Origin: Sphingobacterium psychroaquaticum
GTDB taxonomy: Bacteria > Bacteroidota > Bacteroidia > Sphingobacteriales > Sphingobacteriaceae
Direction of reading: 5' to 3'
Assembly: GCF_900177625.1 (NCBI RefSeq)
Contig: NZ_FXAU01000004.1
Span: 186,001-250,000 of the forward strand
Length of the DNA: 64,000 bases
In this document: positions 46,085 to 54,469 of the stretch, in pieces
Layout of the letters: each line of letters begins with the position of its first letter
How positions within the stretch are numbered: position 1 is the first letter of the stretch
Notes under the pieces: model-generated
Told to the model about the DNA's origin: nothing
Seen by the model: the letters and a program-made list of their open reading frames with translations, nothing else
Databases searched by the model: none
Position numbers and translations under genes: made by a program

Positions 46085-46324
46085 CTTTCACAGTATTTAT
46101 ACAAATTAATTACCTTTGGTAAAGGCGCATTTTTCGATTATAAAAGAACACACACTTTACCAAAACGAATTTAGGCGCAAAGATAAGTAGAATGAAGTTA
46201 ATTAATGTTAAAAACGAGGCGAAACTTTCCTTTTTGACTATTTTAGTTTGCGGTTCAATTTCTACGCACCTCGCTTGAACCATGAACGCATAAAGCAGAT
46301 ACGTGCTAAACAGAACAGAATAAG

Positions 46325-47878
46325 ATGCAAAAAACACATATACTTTGGGCCGATGATGAAATAGAATTCTTGAGACCGCATATATTGCTACTCGAGGAGC
46401 GCGGTTACCGCGTAAAGACGGTAAACAATGGCAATGACGCGGTTGATGCTTTTCAAAACGAGCCCTTTGACTTGGTTTTTTTGGATGAAAATATGCCTGG
46501 TAAAACCGGACTTGAAACTTTAGCTATCCTAAAAACTATTAACCCAAGCATTCCAACTGTTCTGGTAACAAAAAACGAGGAAGAGCATCTGATGGAAGAT
46601 GCCATTGGCTCTAAAATTGACGACTATCTGATCAAACCGGTCAATCCCAAGCAAATTCTTTTGACCATCAAAAAATTCACAGAGAACAGACGTCTGGTGA
46701 GCGAAAAGACATCAATGGCCTATCAGCAAGAATTTCGTACGCTTGGCATGACCATCAACGATGATCTCGATCATCTACAATGGGTAGAAGCTTACAAAAA
46801 ATTGATCTACTGGGAACTTTCTTTACAAAAACTCGAAGATGCAGGAATGCATGAAATTCTTACCATGCAGAAATCTGATGCCAATACATTGTTCTCAAAA
46901 TTTATCGAGAAGAATTACATCAATTGGATACAGCAAAAAACCGAAGGCCCTATACAATCTCACCAACTATTCAAGAAGAAAGTTTTTCCGGCCTTACAAA
47001 ATGACCGTCCGACATTTTTCTTTTTAATCGATAATTTACGTTATGATCAATGGAAAATGATTAATGATGTAATGACAGATTATTACCGCCTAGAGGAAGA
47101 AGACGCTTATTACAGCATCCTACCTACAGCGACGCAATATGCACGTAACGCCATCTTTAGTGGGCTTACCCCCCTAGAAATGGAAAAGCGATTTCCAAAC
47201 TTGTGGCAAAATGACGAAGATGAAGGCGGAAAGAACATGCATGAGGATAAATTTCTTGCGGATCAAATAAAAAGATTGTATCGTCGTGAAATCAAACACT
47301 CGTACAACAAGATATTAACGCTAGAACAAGGTAAAGATATTGCGGATTCTATTAGCAACCTGATGCAAAATGATTTGAATGTGCTAGTCTATAATTTTGT
47401 GGATATGCTTTCGCACGCGCGGACCGATATGGCAATGATTAGAGAATTAGCTAATGATGAAGGAGCCTACCGATCACTTACACTGTCGTGGTTTGAACAT
47501 TCGCCTCTTCTGGACACATTAAAATGGCTAGCCCAACGCAATGTCCGTGTGATCATCACAACAGACCATGGAACAATCCGGGTTAAAAGGCCAAGCAAGA
47601 TCGTTGGAGACCGTAATACGAATACCAACCTGCGATATAAACAAGGTAAAAACCTTAACTACACCAACAAGGAAGTATTTGTCATCAAAAATCCGCATGA
47701 TGCGCAATTGCCTAAACTACATGTTAGCTCTTCTTTTGTCTTCTCTAAAGATGATTACTTCTTTGTGTACCCGAACAACTATAATCACTTTGTAAATTAT
47801 TACAATGGTACGTTTCAGCATGGCGGCATCTCTTTGGAGGAGATGATTATTCCGTATGCTGTTTACAGCCCAAAGTAA
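46325..47878 (+). CDS. porX: PorX: response regulator with PglZ phosphodiesterase domain
   Basis: A 517-residue protein. Residues 1 to about 120 form a CheY-like receiver with the acidic pair D10-D11, phospho-acceptor D54 in FLDENMPGKTG, Thr in VLVTKNEEE and Lys in YLIKPVNP. The rest is an alkaline-phosphatase-like PglZ domain: FFFLIDNLRYDQW (metal Asp), PTATQYARNAIFSG (nucleophile Thr), NFVDMLSHAR and VRVIITTDHGTIRVK. In Porphyromonas PorX, phosphorylated by PorY, activates type IX secretion genes and hydrolyses oligonucleotides. No PorY-like kinase gene is in the window. tsaE follows. Confidence 0.95.
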   Translation: MQKTHILWADDEIEFLRPHILLLEERGYRVKTVNNGNDAVDAFQNEPFDLVFLDENMPGKTGLETLAILKTINPSIPTVLVTKNEEEHLMEDAIGSKIDDYLIKPVNPKQILLTIKKFTENRRLVSEKTSMAYQQEFRTLGMTINDDLDHLQWVEAYKKLIYWELSLQKLEDAGMHEILTMQKSDANTLFSKFIEKNYINWIQQKTEGPIQSHQLFKKKVFPALQNDRPTFFFLIDNLRYDQWKMINDVMTDYYRLEEEDAYYSILPTATQYARNAIFSGLTPLEMEKRFPNLWQNDEDEGGKNMHEDKFLADQIKRLYRREIKHSYNKILTLEQGKDIADSISNLMQNDLNVLVYNFVDMLSHARTDMAMIRELANDEGAYRSLTLSWFEHSPLLDTLKWLAQRNVRVIITTDHGTIRVKRPSKIVGDRNTNTNLRYKQGKNLNYTNKEVFVIKNPHDAQLPKLHVSSSFVFSKDDYFFVYPNNYNHFVNYYNGTFQHGGISLEEMIIPYAVYSPK

Positions 47879-47905
47879 AGCAGTTATAGTAAGAAAACTT
47901 TCCTG

Positions 47906-47913
47906 TATATTTG
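47906..47913 (+). promoter_or_regulatory. tsaE -7 box, probably leaderless
   Basis: TATATTTG ends three bases before the ATG at 47917; a TTG that could be read as an earlier in-frame start is part of this box. Confidence 0.55.
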
Positions 47914-47916
47914 GGC

Positions 47917-48327
47917 ATGGAGATTATCGTACATGACCTAACCGAGCTTGACGCGGCTGCAGCACAACTTATACAACACTTTAAAGACGATCGTGTTTTT
48001 CTTTTTTACGGAAACATGGGGGCTGGCAAGACTACTTTTGTTAATGCAATATGCAAGGCACTTGGTGTCATCGACAGCACCTCCAGCCCGACTTTTTCTA
48101 TTGTCAATGAATACCAGTCTCCGGTAGGTGCCTTATATCACTTCGACTTTTACAGACTCAAGACAGAAGAAGAAGCGCTTGACCTCGGATATGAAGAATA
48201 CTTTTATTCGACGCAATACTGTTTCGTCGAATGGCCAGAAAAAATACCCAACCTCCTCCCTACAGATGCTCGAAAGGTACATATTGAAGTCCTTTCACCC
48301 ACCTCACGAAAAATAATTGTAAAATAA
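47917..48327 (+). CDS. tsaE: tRNA threonylcarbamoyladenosine biosynthesis protein TsaE
   Basis: A 136-residue P-loop ATPase that cycles the TsaBD complex making t6A at position 37 of ANN-decoding tRNAs. Walker A GNMGAGKTTF is at residues about 33-42, followed by STSSPTFSIVNEY, the LYHFDFYRL motif and FVEWPEK, all diagnostic. I start it at the ATG (47917) not the TTG six bases earlier, which lies inside a promoter box. porX ends 38 bases upstream. Confidence 0.95.
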   Translation: MEIIVHDLTELDAAAAQLIQHFKDDRVFLFYGNMGAGKTTFVNAICKALGVIDSTSSPTFSIVNEYQSPVGALYHFDFYRLKTEEEALDLGYEEYFYSTQYCFVEWPEKIPNLLPTDARKVHIEVLSPTSRKIIVK

Positions 48328-48387
48328 TTTCACCTCCGTGCAACCTTTCTGCAACGAGTGCCGTCTTGCTAGTATAAGACCTATAAA

Positions 48388-48936
48388 TTGGAAAATGTTA
48401 ACTTAGATATAATATGGAATGGATGCCTCGTGGGGGATCGCAAGGCGCAGTTTGAATTGTATCAACAGTTTTCTGCCAAGATGTTTGGAGTGTGTCTCCG
48501 CTATGCACAAAGTAGCGATGAGGCGGAGGATATTCTACAAACAGGTTTTATTAAAGTATTTTCAAAATGCAAGCTGTACGACAGCAAAGGCTCTTTGGAA
48601 GGATGGATTCGTCGCATCATGGTCAACACTGCCATCGAGGCGCACCGCAGAAATAAGGTTGCTTTCTTAGAAAGCCTCAACGAACAACACCACTTTATTG
48701 AAACCAATAGTGGCTCTAGCGATGAAAACATCCACTACCAAGATCTCCTTCGCCTAGTGACAACGCTGCCGATAGGTTATCGTACCGTATTTAACATGTA
48801 TGCTATCGAAGGCTATTCGCATAAGGAAATCGCAGCGATGCTTGATATTAGTGAAGGCAATTCAAAATCACAACTTTCAAGAGCGCGCCAATGGTTAAAA
48901 GATAAATTAGTGCAAATCGAAAACTTAACGTCATGA
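48388..48936 (+). CDS. ECF-type RNA polymerase sigma factor, TTG start
   Basis: A 182-residue sigma-70-family (ECF) factor. Region 2 is visible (YQQFSAKMFGVCLRYAQSSDEAEDILQTGFIKVF), and region 4 as LPIGYRTVFNMYAIEGYSHKEIAAMLDISEGNSKSQLSRAR, both quoted here in part: the helix-turn-helix is HKEIAAMLDISEGNSK. The only plausible start is TTG at 48388: an in-frame TAG lies at 48370-48372 and no ATG occurs between. It overlaps the next gene by four bases. In Porphyromonas the sigma factor SigP acts with PorX; nearness to porX makes a link worth testing but this gene could equally serve only its own operon. Confidence 0.9.
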   Translation: MENVNLDIIWNGCLVGDRKAQFELYQQFSAKMFGVCLRYAQSSDEAEDILQTGFIKVFSKCKLYDSKGSLEGWIRRIMVNTAIEAHRRNKVAFLESLNEQHHFIETNSGSSDENIHYQDLLRLVTTLPIGYRTVFNMYAIEGYSHKEIAAMLDISEGNSKSQLSRARQWLKDKLVQIENLTS

Positions 48937-49736
48937 ACGATAAAGATCTAGATAAGCTTTTTCGAGAACGGCTAACTGGTGTTGAACCTCAACCGTCATC
49001 TCGTGTCTGGGAAAATATTGAAGCAGAGCTTGATGCAACGAGTGGCTCATCCAAGGTTCGGAAATTAACGTGGTTAAAGTACGCAGCAGCAGCTGTTGCC
49101 GTGGTAGGGATTGGTGTTGCCTTATACGTACAACCCGTCGAGATGGACAGCAAGGTCGCAAAGATAGAAGCACAAAAAGAAAGATCCGATGTAAATATAC
49201 CGACCACCTCTCAGACGACCCAACAAGCAAAGCTTGATGACACAAATGAGCAACAGAAGGTAGAAACGTTAAATCGGGTTCCACAACCAAGCTCTAAGCA
49301 ACAGACCGTTGAACGCTTCGCGCAGGTGGATATGAGAAAAGAAAAACAACAAACCGTCGTTTCGAGTTCAGAAAGTGCACATCAATCATCGGTTGATGTT
49401 GAAACAAAAAAAGAACAAGTTTCTCTCGCAAAAATAGCATTGGCAGCTGTTGATATTCAACCGCAAAAAGCAACATCTACTCAAGCATATGTAACCTACC
49501 AAACGGTAGAGGTAGCTCCCATACGACCGCTCATTGATATTGTTGAAAATGAAGAAACTATGCTTGCTTCAGGAAAGCAGAAAAAAGAAGGCCTCGTTTC
49601 TGGACTTTTAAATAAGATATCGGGCGCCCTGAGTAGTGATGAAGAAGGACCAATACGCTTCAGTAATGACGAAGAAGGCTCATTTCGACTTGACATAAAC
49701 AATGGCTACGCAAAAAACAGATTAAAAAGGAGATAA
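48933..49736 (+). CDS. Probable anti-sigma factor, single-pass membrane protein
   Basis: A 267-residue protein that starts inside the sigma gene's stop (ATGA), the usual sign of a sigma/anti-sigma pair. Residues 1-45 are a cytoplasmic segment with LDKLFRERLTGVEPQPSSRVWENIEAELD, a pattern common in Bacteroidota anti-sigma proteins; one transmembrane helix follows (residues about 46-66); the remainder is Gln/Lys/Thr-rich low-complexity periplasmic linker with no recognised domain. It likely binds and restrains the sigma factor. No direct motif proves this. Confidence 0.65.
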   Translation: MNDKDLDKLFRERLTGVEPQPSSRVWENIEAELDATSGSSKVRKLTWLKYAAAAVAVVGIGVALYVQPVEMDSKVAKIEAQKERSDVNIPTTSQTTQQAKLDDTNEQQKVETLNRVPQPSSKQQTVERFAQVDMRKEKQQTVVSSSESAHQSSVDVETKKEQVSLAKIALAAVDIQPQKATSTQAYVTYQTVEVAPIRPLIDIVENEETMLASGKQKKEGLVSGLLNKISGALSSDEEGPIRFSNDEEGSFRLDINNGYAKNRLKRR

Positions 49737-49769
49737 ATATTTCAATTAGAAACCGTAATTATCAGAACT

Positions 49770-50600
49770 ATGAAAATATCGCATAAACATATCGCACTAC
49801 CTTTAATGGCGTTAACGATGCTATACACCGGCCGTGCAATAGCACAAGAGGAAAATAAAACAACAACAGTTATCACAACGACGACCAAGACGGACTCTGT
49901 AAAAAGCGAAGAAAAACAGGTGAAAATCAACGTTTCTGTAGGAAAACAAGATTACGATGACCGAGGTAAAGAGATTAAATATCCTCGCATTTTCGGCGGA
50001 TTAACATTTACACGAATTGACTGGGGCTTCTCCAGACTCATAGACAATGGTAGCTTTACCCTTTCTGATGAGAATAAATTTCTAGAGTATGGTAAAGCCT
50101 CCAACTTTGGTTTCGATGTCGCTCAGTTTGGAGTACGAACAGGCGATGCGACCAAAGTTTATATCTCTACTGGTTTTGAGTGGAATTACATCCGTCTGAA
50201 AAAGAATGTTGTTTTAGATCCCGACGCGACACCATTGGCATACACGGAATCTGATATAGCCTATAAAAAGAATATCCTCACAAGCACGTACCTGAGAGTA
50301 CCATTAACTTTCGAGTGGCGTAGCCGAAAAAACCATAAAGGAGATCGTGCGAAGATTGCGGTAGGTGCAATGACGGGTGTTCTTCTGAAAGGTTCACAGC
50401 GACTAAAAAGCAGTGAAATGGGCAAGCAGGGCTTTAGAGATAACTACAATTTAGCGAGCTTTCAGTATGGTGCATTTGCTCGTGTAGGATTTGGCTCCAT
50501 GGCTTTGTTCACAAAATACTACTTTAATGATATGTTCGAGAACAGCCCAGATCAAAAGAACCTGAACAACCTAACTTTTGGCTTAACGCTAGGCTTTTAA
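49770..50600 (+). CDS. Outer-membrane beta-barrel protein of the sigma/anti-sigma operon
   Basis: A 276-residue exported protein: signal peptide ending near residue 25 (GRAIAQ), a Thr/Lys-rich linker (residues about 26-55), then a strand-rich barrel (YPRIFGGLTFTRIDWGF, GFDVAQFGVRTG, GAFARVGFGSMALFTKYYF) ending in an aromatic residue (TFGLTLGF). It belongs to the outer-membrane beta-barrel group; no specific function is recognised. Thirty-three bases after the anti-sigma gene, so it is probably the third gene of one operon and perhaps the target or sensor of the sigma system. Confidence 0.7.
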   Translation: MKISHKHIALPLMALTMLYTGRAIAQEENKTTTVITTTTKTDSVKSEEKQVKINVSVGKQDYDDRGKEIKYPRIFGGLTFTRIDWGFSRLIDNGSFTLSDENKFLEYGKASNFGFDVAQFGVRTGDATKVYISTGFEWNYIRLKKNVVLDPDATPLAYTESDIAYKKNILTSTYLRVPLTFEWRSRKNHKGDRAKIAVGAMTGVLLKGSQRLKSSEMGKQGFRDNYNLASFQYGAFARVGFGSMALFTKYYFNDMFENSPDQKNLNNLTFGLTLGF

Positions 50601-50653
50601 CCAACACCGCGAAGACCATATCACCTTCCTTCGCCGATAAAAATATTAATGCT

Positions 50654-50684
50654 TATTTTTGTGCCGGACACTATAGTCCGGCAC
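50654..50684 (+). promoter_or_regulatory. Promoter box and 5' hairpin before the ABC ATPase gene
   Basis: TATTTTTG (50654-50661) fits TAnnTTTG. It abuts a perfect 9-bp hairpin GTGCCGGAC (50661-50669) / GTCCGGCAC (50676-50684) that ends eight bases before the ATG at 50693. The hairpin would either be the 5' end of this mRNA or terminate the upstream operon; the following TTTAGTTT is a poor T run. Confidence 0.5.
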
Positions 50685-50692
50685 TTTAGTTT

Positions 50693-51742
50693 ATGGCGAA
50701 TCAACCTTCTTCTTGTCAATATATCCCTTCTGATGTACAACGTAATGACGTATCTCTTATACATGGAGAATCTCTATCTCATGTCTTCGAGGCAAAAAAC
50801 AACATTGTCGCTGTAGACAAGGTAAATTTCGCCATTGAGGAGGGAAAGATTACGGCTATAATTGGAGAGTCCGGTAGCGGGAAGAGTACACTGCTAAAGC
50901 TTATCTATGGACTGCTAGAGCCTTCAATGGGTGAGGTCCGCTATAAAGGTTGGTTGGTTCCTACACGAAAGGATAAGTTAATCCCCGGACACGATGCAAT
51001 GAAATTGGTTTCTCAGGGATTCGACGACCTTAATCTTTATGCAAAAGTATGGGATAATATAGCCTCTCAACTCCCCAATACAAACTTGGAGCGCAAACGA
51101 TCTAAAACAGAGGAAACGCTAGAGAAATTAAAGATTTCACATCTATCGCAACAACGTATTGCCGATCTAAGTGGCGGAGAGAAACAACGTGTTGCTATTG
51201 CGCGCGCGTTAATCAACGAACCAGAGGTGCTCTTAATGGATGAACCTTTTAATCAAGTTGATGCAGCATTTCGCGATGCGTTGCAGCAAGATATTCGACT
51301 TATTGTCGAAGAAACCGGGCTCACGATTATCTTGGTGTCTCACGACCCAAGTGAAGTACTAGCTATGGCCGATAGTCTTATCGTCATGAAGGAAGCAAAG
51401 ATTTTAGAACAAGGAAGTCCCGACGTCTTATATTACACGCCACAAAACAGCTACACGGCACAGTTACTGGCAAAAAGTAATATTCTGACCCCGCGTGAAG
51501 CGGCCACCCTCGGGATAGATTCTATGACTAAAATTGCAATACATCAAGAAGATATTGACTATCGTATAGACGCCGAAGCAACATTTTGGATAAAAGATAT
51601 TCGATTTAGAGGTTTTTACAAGGAGCTGATTCTCACAGATGGAGCACTACATTTACATGTCATAAATTACCCCATTGAAAAAATAGAAAAAGGCACCAAG
51701 GTCGCAATAACAATCAAAAGACATACCGCCATCCAGAACTAA
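50693..51742 (+). CDS. ABC transporter ATP-binding protein of the importer type
   Basis: A 349-residue ATPase. Walker A GESGSGKST is at residues about 57-65, the Q loop is at VSQGFDDLNLY, the signature is LSGGEKQRVAIARAL, Walker B is VLLMDEPFNQVD and the switch His is in ILVSHDPSE. After about residue 245 a C-terminal extension (TKIAIHQEDIDYRID through VAITIKRH) resembles a TOBE-type domain, as in PotA/CysA/FbpC-type importers. No permease or binding-protein gene is adjacent, so its partner is elsewhere. Its stop codon touches the stop of the convergent tlpA-like gene with no base between. Confidence 0.88.
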   Translation: MANQPSSCQYIPSDVQRNDVSLIHGESLSHVFEAKNNIVAVDKVNFAIEEGKITAIIGESGSGKSTLLKLIYGLLEPSMGEVRYKGWLVPTRKDKLIPGHDAMKLVSQGFDDLNLYAKVWDNIASQLPNTNLERKRSKTEETLEKLKISHLSQQRIADLSGGEKQRVAIARALINEPEVLLMDEPFNQVDAAFRDALQQDIRLIVEETGLTIILVSHDPSEVLAMADSLIVMKEAKILEQGSPDVLYYTPQNSYTAQLLAKSNILTPREAATLGIDSMTKIAIHQEDIDYRIDAEATFWIKDIRFRGFYKELILTDGALHLHVINYPIEKIEKGTKVAITIKRHTAIQN

Positions 51743-52258
51743 CTATTTATTCAAGCTCTTTTCAATCAGTTGAATTAAACCAGAAAACTCAGCCTCCGTG
51801 TAACCAATAGATTGATAGATAATCTTACCTGTTTTATCGACCAAAACATTTCGTGGTATCTGTGATTCAGCAAAAAGACTAAAGACTTCTCTTTTCATAT
51901 CGGGATAGAAAGGAAATGTGTAGTTATTTTTAGATGCGAATGGATCTAGTTTATCCCATCCCTCCTCACGGGCTAAGACCATAACAGCAAAATCATCACG
52001 GCCACCCCATTTCTCCCATACCTCCTTTTGCATACGCGGTAACTCTTGTCGACATGGCGGACACCAAGTCGCAAAGAAATTAATCAATACGACCTTCCCT
52101 TTTAGATCACTAATATTGACCTTCTTTCCTTCTTTATTTGTAACGTGGAATGCCGGAACTTGTTCGTTTACCTTTACTTTCCATGCTTGCGCTGAAGCGC
52201 CCTGAAAAAACAGGGTTATGAGCAATGTAAAAACACCGCTGCGGAATATATTTTTCAT
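51743..52258 (-). CDS. TlpA/ResA-family periplasmic thiol-disulfide oxidoreductase
   Basis: A 171-residue exported thioredoxin-fold protein. A signal peptide ends near residue 24 (GASAQ); the mature domain begins PAFHVTNKEGKKVNISDLKGKVVLINFFATW, followed by the active site CPPC (residues about 70-73, in WCPPCRQEL) and the cis-Pro segment IPRNVLVDKTG. Such proteins reduce periplasmic disulfides, for example in cytochrome c maturation; the partner is not shown. It ends the group ald, esterase, tlpA on the minus strand with 16 bases to the esterase gene. Confidence 0.9.
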   Translation of the reverse strand: MKNIFRSGVFTLLITLFFQGASAQAWKVKVNEQVPAFHVTNKEGKKVNISDLKGKVVLINFFATWCPPCRQELPRMQKEVWEKWGGRDDFAVMVLAREEGWDKLDPFASKNNYTFPFYPDMKREVFSLFAESQIPRNVLVDKTGKIIYQSIGYTEAEFSGLIQLIEKSLNK

Positions 52259-52274
52259 ACTTTTTTGATTTTAA

Positions 52275-53126
52275 CTACTCACTATCTACTTTCTCCAGCC
52301 ACTCGAACATCGCGTCAGCCCATTTTCTAGAATCTGTCGCATTGTTCAGACCAAATCCATGCCCCCCCGTATCATAAATAAAAATATCATTTTTCACCCC
52401 ACTCCGGCGAAGACCTTCCTGATAAAGCATCGCGTTTTCAAAAACAACGGCTTTGTCGTCTTTCGCATGAACCAAGAAGGTGGGCGGTGTACCCTTATTC
52501 ACCTGCTTGTCCAGCGAAAAGTATGTGATATCCGCGGCAGCAGGTTGTGCTCCTAACAAATTGTTTTTTGATCCCTTATGTGTATAGGCGTCTTCCATCG
52601 AAATAACAGGATAGACTAATACAGAAAAATCCGGCCGTAAGGGTATCTGTTTAATATTCTCGATTTTAACATCATCAAAATGCGTCGATAATGAGGCCGC
52701 CAGGTGTCCCCCTGCTGAAAATCCCAGTACACCTACTTCCTCTAGCTCATAATGAGTTCGAATAAATTGCATCGCCCGCTGTGCATCCTGTAACGGACCA
52801 TATTTTCGATCGACCATAGTTGCATCTTTTGGTAATCGGTAGTAGAGAACAAAAGCGTTATATCCGTGCGCATTAAAAGCTTTTGCGACATCGTGTCCTT
52901 CATGTTGCAAAGCTACACGCGCATAGCCGCCACCAGGAATGATAAGCACGGCTTTCTTTGAAAAGATACCATCATATTTATACAGAACTGGCGTATCTTC
53001 TTCAGACAGACTCGATATGTCCTGTTTACTGTTTGGAATTTCAGTAGGGTAAAGCACAACCTTCTCTTGCGCTAGCAAATAATAACTCATAGTAACGAAA
53101 CACAAAAAAGAAAATAATCTTTTCAT
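52275..53126 (-). CDS. Secreted alpha/beta-hydrolase (acetyl-esterase-like)
   Basis: A 283-residue protein with a signal peptide ending near residue 19 (YLLAQ). It has the HGGG-type oxyanion motif in the form IPGGGYARVA, the nucleophile in GFSAGGHLAAS and the catalytic Asp and His in LVHAKDDKAV and YDTGGHGFG. This is the BD-FAE/acetyl-xylan-esterase-like group common in Bacteroidota; the substrate could be acetylated sugars. The ATG at 53126 is preferred; the in-frame ATG 18 bases upstream overlaps the ald stop. Confidence 0.88.
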   Translation of the reverse strand: MKRLFSFLCFVTMSYYLLAQEKVVLYPTEIPNSKQDISSLSEEDTPVLYKYDGIFSKKAVLIIPGGGYARVALQHEGHDVAKAFNAHGYNAFVLYYRLPKDATMVDRKYGPLQDAQRAMQFIRTHYELEEVGVLGFSAGGHLAASLSTHFDDVKIENIKQIPLRPDFSVLVYPVISMEDAYTHKGSKNNLLGAQPAAADITYFSLDKQVNKGTPPTFLVHAKDDKAVVFENAMLYQEGLRRSGVKNDIFIYDTGGHGFGLNNATDSRKWADAMFEWLEKVDSE

Positions 53127-53130
53127 AAAA

Positions 53131-54342
53131 TTATTGATTGGCAACGATAATCAGGTTTAAGTCTTTAGATGGTAGATTAAACTTATCAGCAACGTCTTTA
53201 TTTGTCAACATTCCTTGATAGAGATATATAGCACTTCGAATACATTGATCGGACCAGATCTTATTATTCATTCCTCCAACCTCCCCAATTTGAAGCAACA
53301 GGGGCGTAAAAATATTTGTCAAGGCATAGGTTGCCGTACGCGCCACACGAGATGCGATATTTGGAACGCAGTAGTGAATCACATCATATTTTCTAAAAAC
53401 CGGTCGATCATGCGAAGTTACTTCTGAAGTTTCAAAACAGCCTCCCTGATCTATACTAACATCAATCAACACCGAATTAGGCTTCATATGCGACACGGTT
53501 TCTTCTGAAATAATACACGGAGACCGTCCATTTGTCGCACGCAATGCTCCAATAACAACATCACAAGACTTCACCGCTTTATTCAAAACCAACGGCTGAA
53601 TAACAGATGTAAAAACACGACTACCGACATTATTCTGTAACCGCCTTAACCGGTAAACCGAACTATCAAACACCTTAACCTGTGCGCCTAAAGCAATTGC
53701 TGTCCGCGCAGCATACTCGCCCACTGTCCCAGCCCCAATGATCACCATTTCGGTTGGAGGGACGCCAGTGACCCCACCCAACATTAACCCTTTTCCTTCA
53801 AAAATATTACTCAAATACTCCGCTGCGATAAGAACCGAGGTCGCCCCAACAATCTCACTCATCGCACGTACTACAGTCAAATGTCCGCCTTCGTCTTTTA
53901 GATATTCGTATGAAAGTGCTGTAATTTGCTTTTTCATCAAAGCCTGAAGTATCGGCAGTTCCATTAAAGATGGTTGATGCGAGGACATCAACACTTGTTT
54001 CGGACGCAACAACCCAACCTCTTCCAAAGTAGGGCTCGCTATTTTAATGACAATATCACTTTGGAACACTTCTGTCTTGTCGTAAGAAATACGAGCGCCC
54101 TGCTCACTATAATGCCGGTCCAAGAAATTAGACGACTCGCCTGCTCCTGCCTCAATCACGACTTCATGACCATGCTCCACCAAAAGCGCAACAGAAAGTG
54201 GCGTTAACGGGATCCTCTTTTCTTGGAGAGACAGCTCCTTTGGTACGCCAATTTTAAGTGAGTATTTACCCTTCCTTATCGCGGCTAAAGACTCTTGTGG
54301 CTGAAAAACCCCTTTCTGTGCAATCTTGGTAATATCATTCAT
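53131..54342 (-). CDS. ald: Alanine dehydrogenase
   Basis: A 403-residue NAD-dependent enzyme interconverting alanine and pyruvate plus ammonia. It shows IGVPKELSLQEKRIPLTPLSVALLVEHGHEV (quoted in part: KRIPLTPLSV), the Lys motif VIKIASP, SSHQPSLMEL, the Rossmann loop VIIGAGTVGEYAARTAIALG (residues about 201-220) and the VSIDQGGCFETS and VPNIASRVARTATYAL motifs. The active-site loops differ somewhat from the classical Bacillus type (IKIASP rather than VKEP), as in other Bacteroidota members. It is followed after four bases by the esterase gene. Confidence 0.9.
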   Translation of the reverse strand: MNDITKIAQKGVFQPQESLAAIRKGKYSLKIGVPKELSLQEKRIPLTPLSVALLVEHGHEVVIEAGAGESSNFLDRHYSEQGARISYDKTEVFQSDIVIKIASPTLEEVGLLRPKQVLMSSHQPSLMELPILQALMKKQITALSYEYLKDEGGHLTVVRAMSEIVGATSVLIAAEYLSNIFEGKGLMLGGVTGVPPTEMVIIGAGTVGEYAARTAIALGAQVKVFDSSVYRLRRLQNNVGSRVFTSVIQPLVLNKAVKSCDVVIGALRATNGRSPCIISEETVSHMKPNSVLIDVSIDQGGCFETSEVTSHDRPVFRKYDVIHYCVPNIASRVARTATYALTNIFTPLLLQIGEVGGMNNKIWSDQCIRSAIYLYQGMLTNKDVADKFNLPSKDLNLIIVANQ

Positions 54343-54469
54343 GTTACTTACCCTGTTCTATTTTCGGATTATACATCAGTGAATTTAGACATAATTCTCC
54401 ATATTTACATCGGTGCGTAATTAAATACATTTTTTTTGTATAAATTTACATAAGTGTAATATCGTATAG

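Noticed and set aside
46110..46337. 75-codon hydrophobic minus-strand frame between the HD gene and porX
   Set aside because: It starts inside porX, lies in AT-rich DNA and has no consistent signal or motif.
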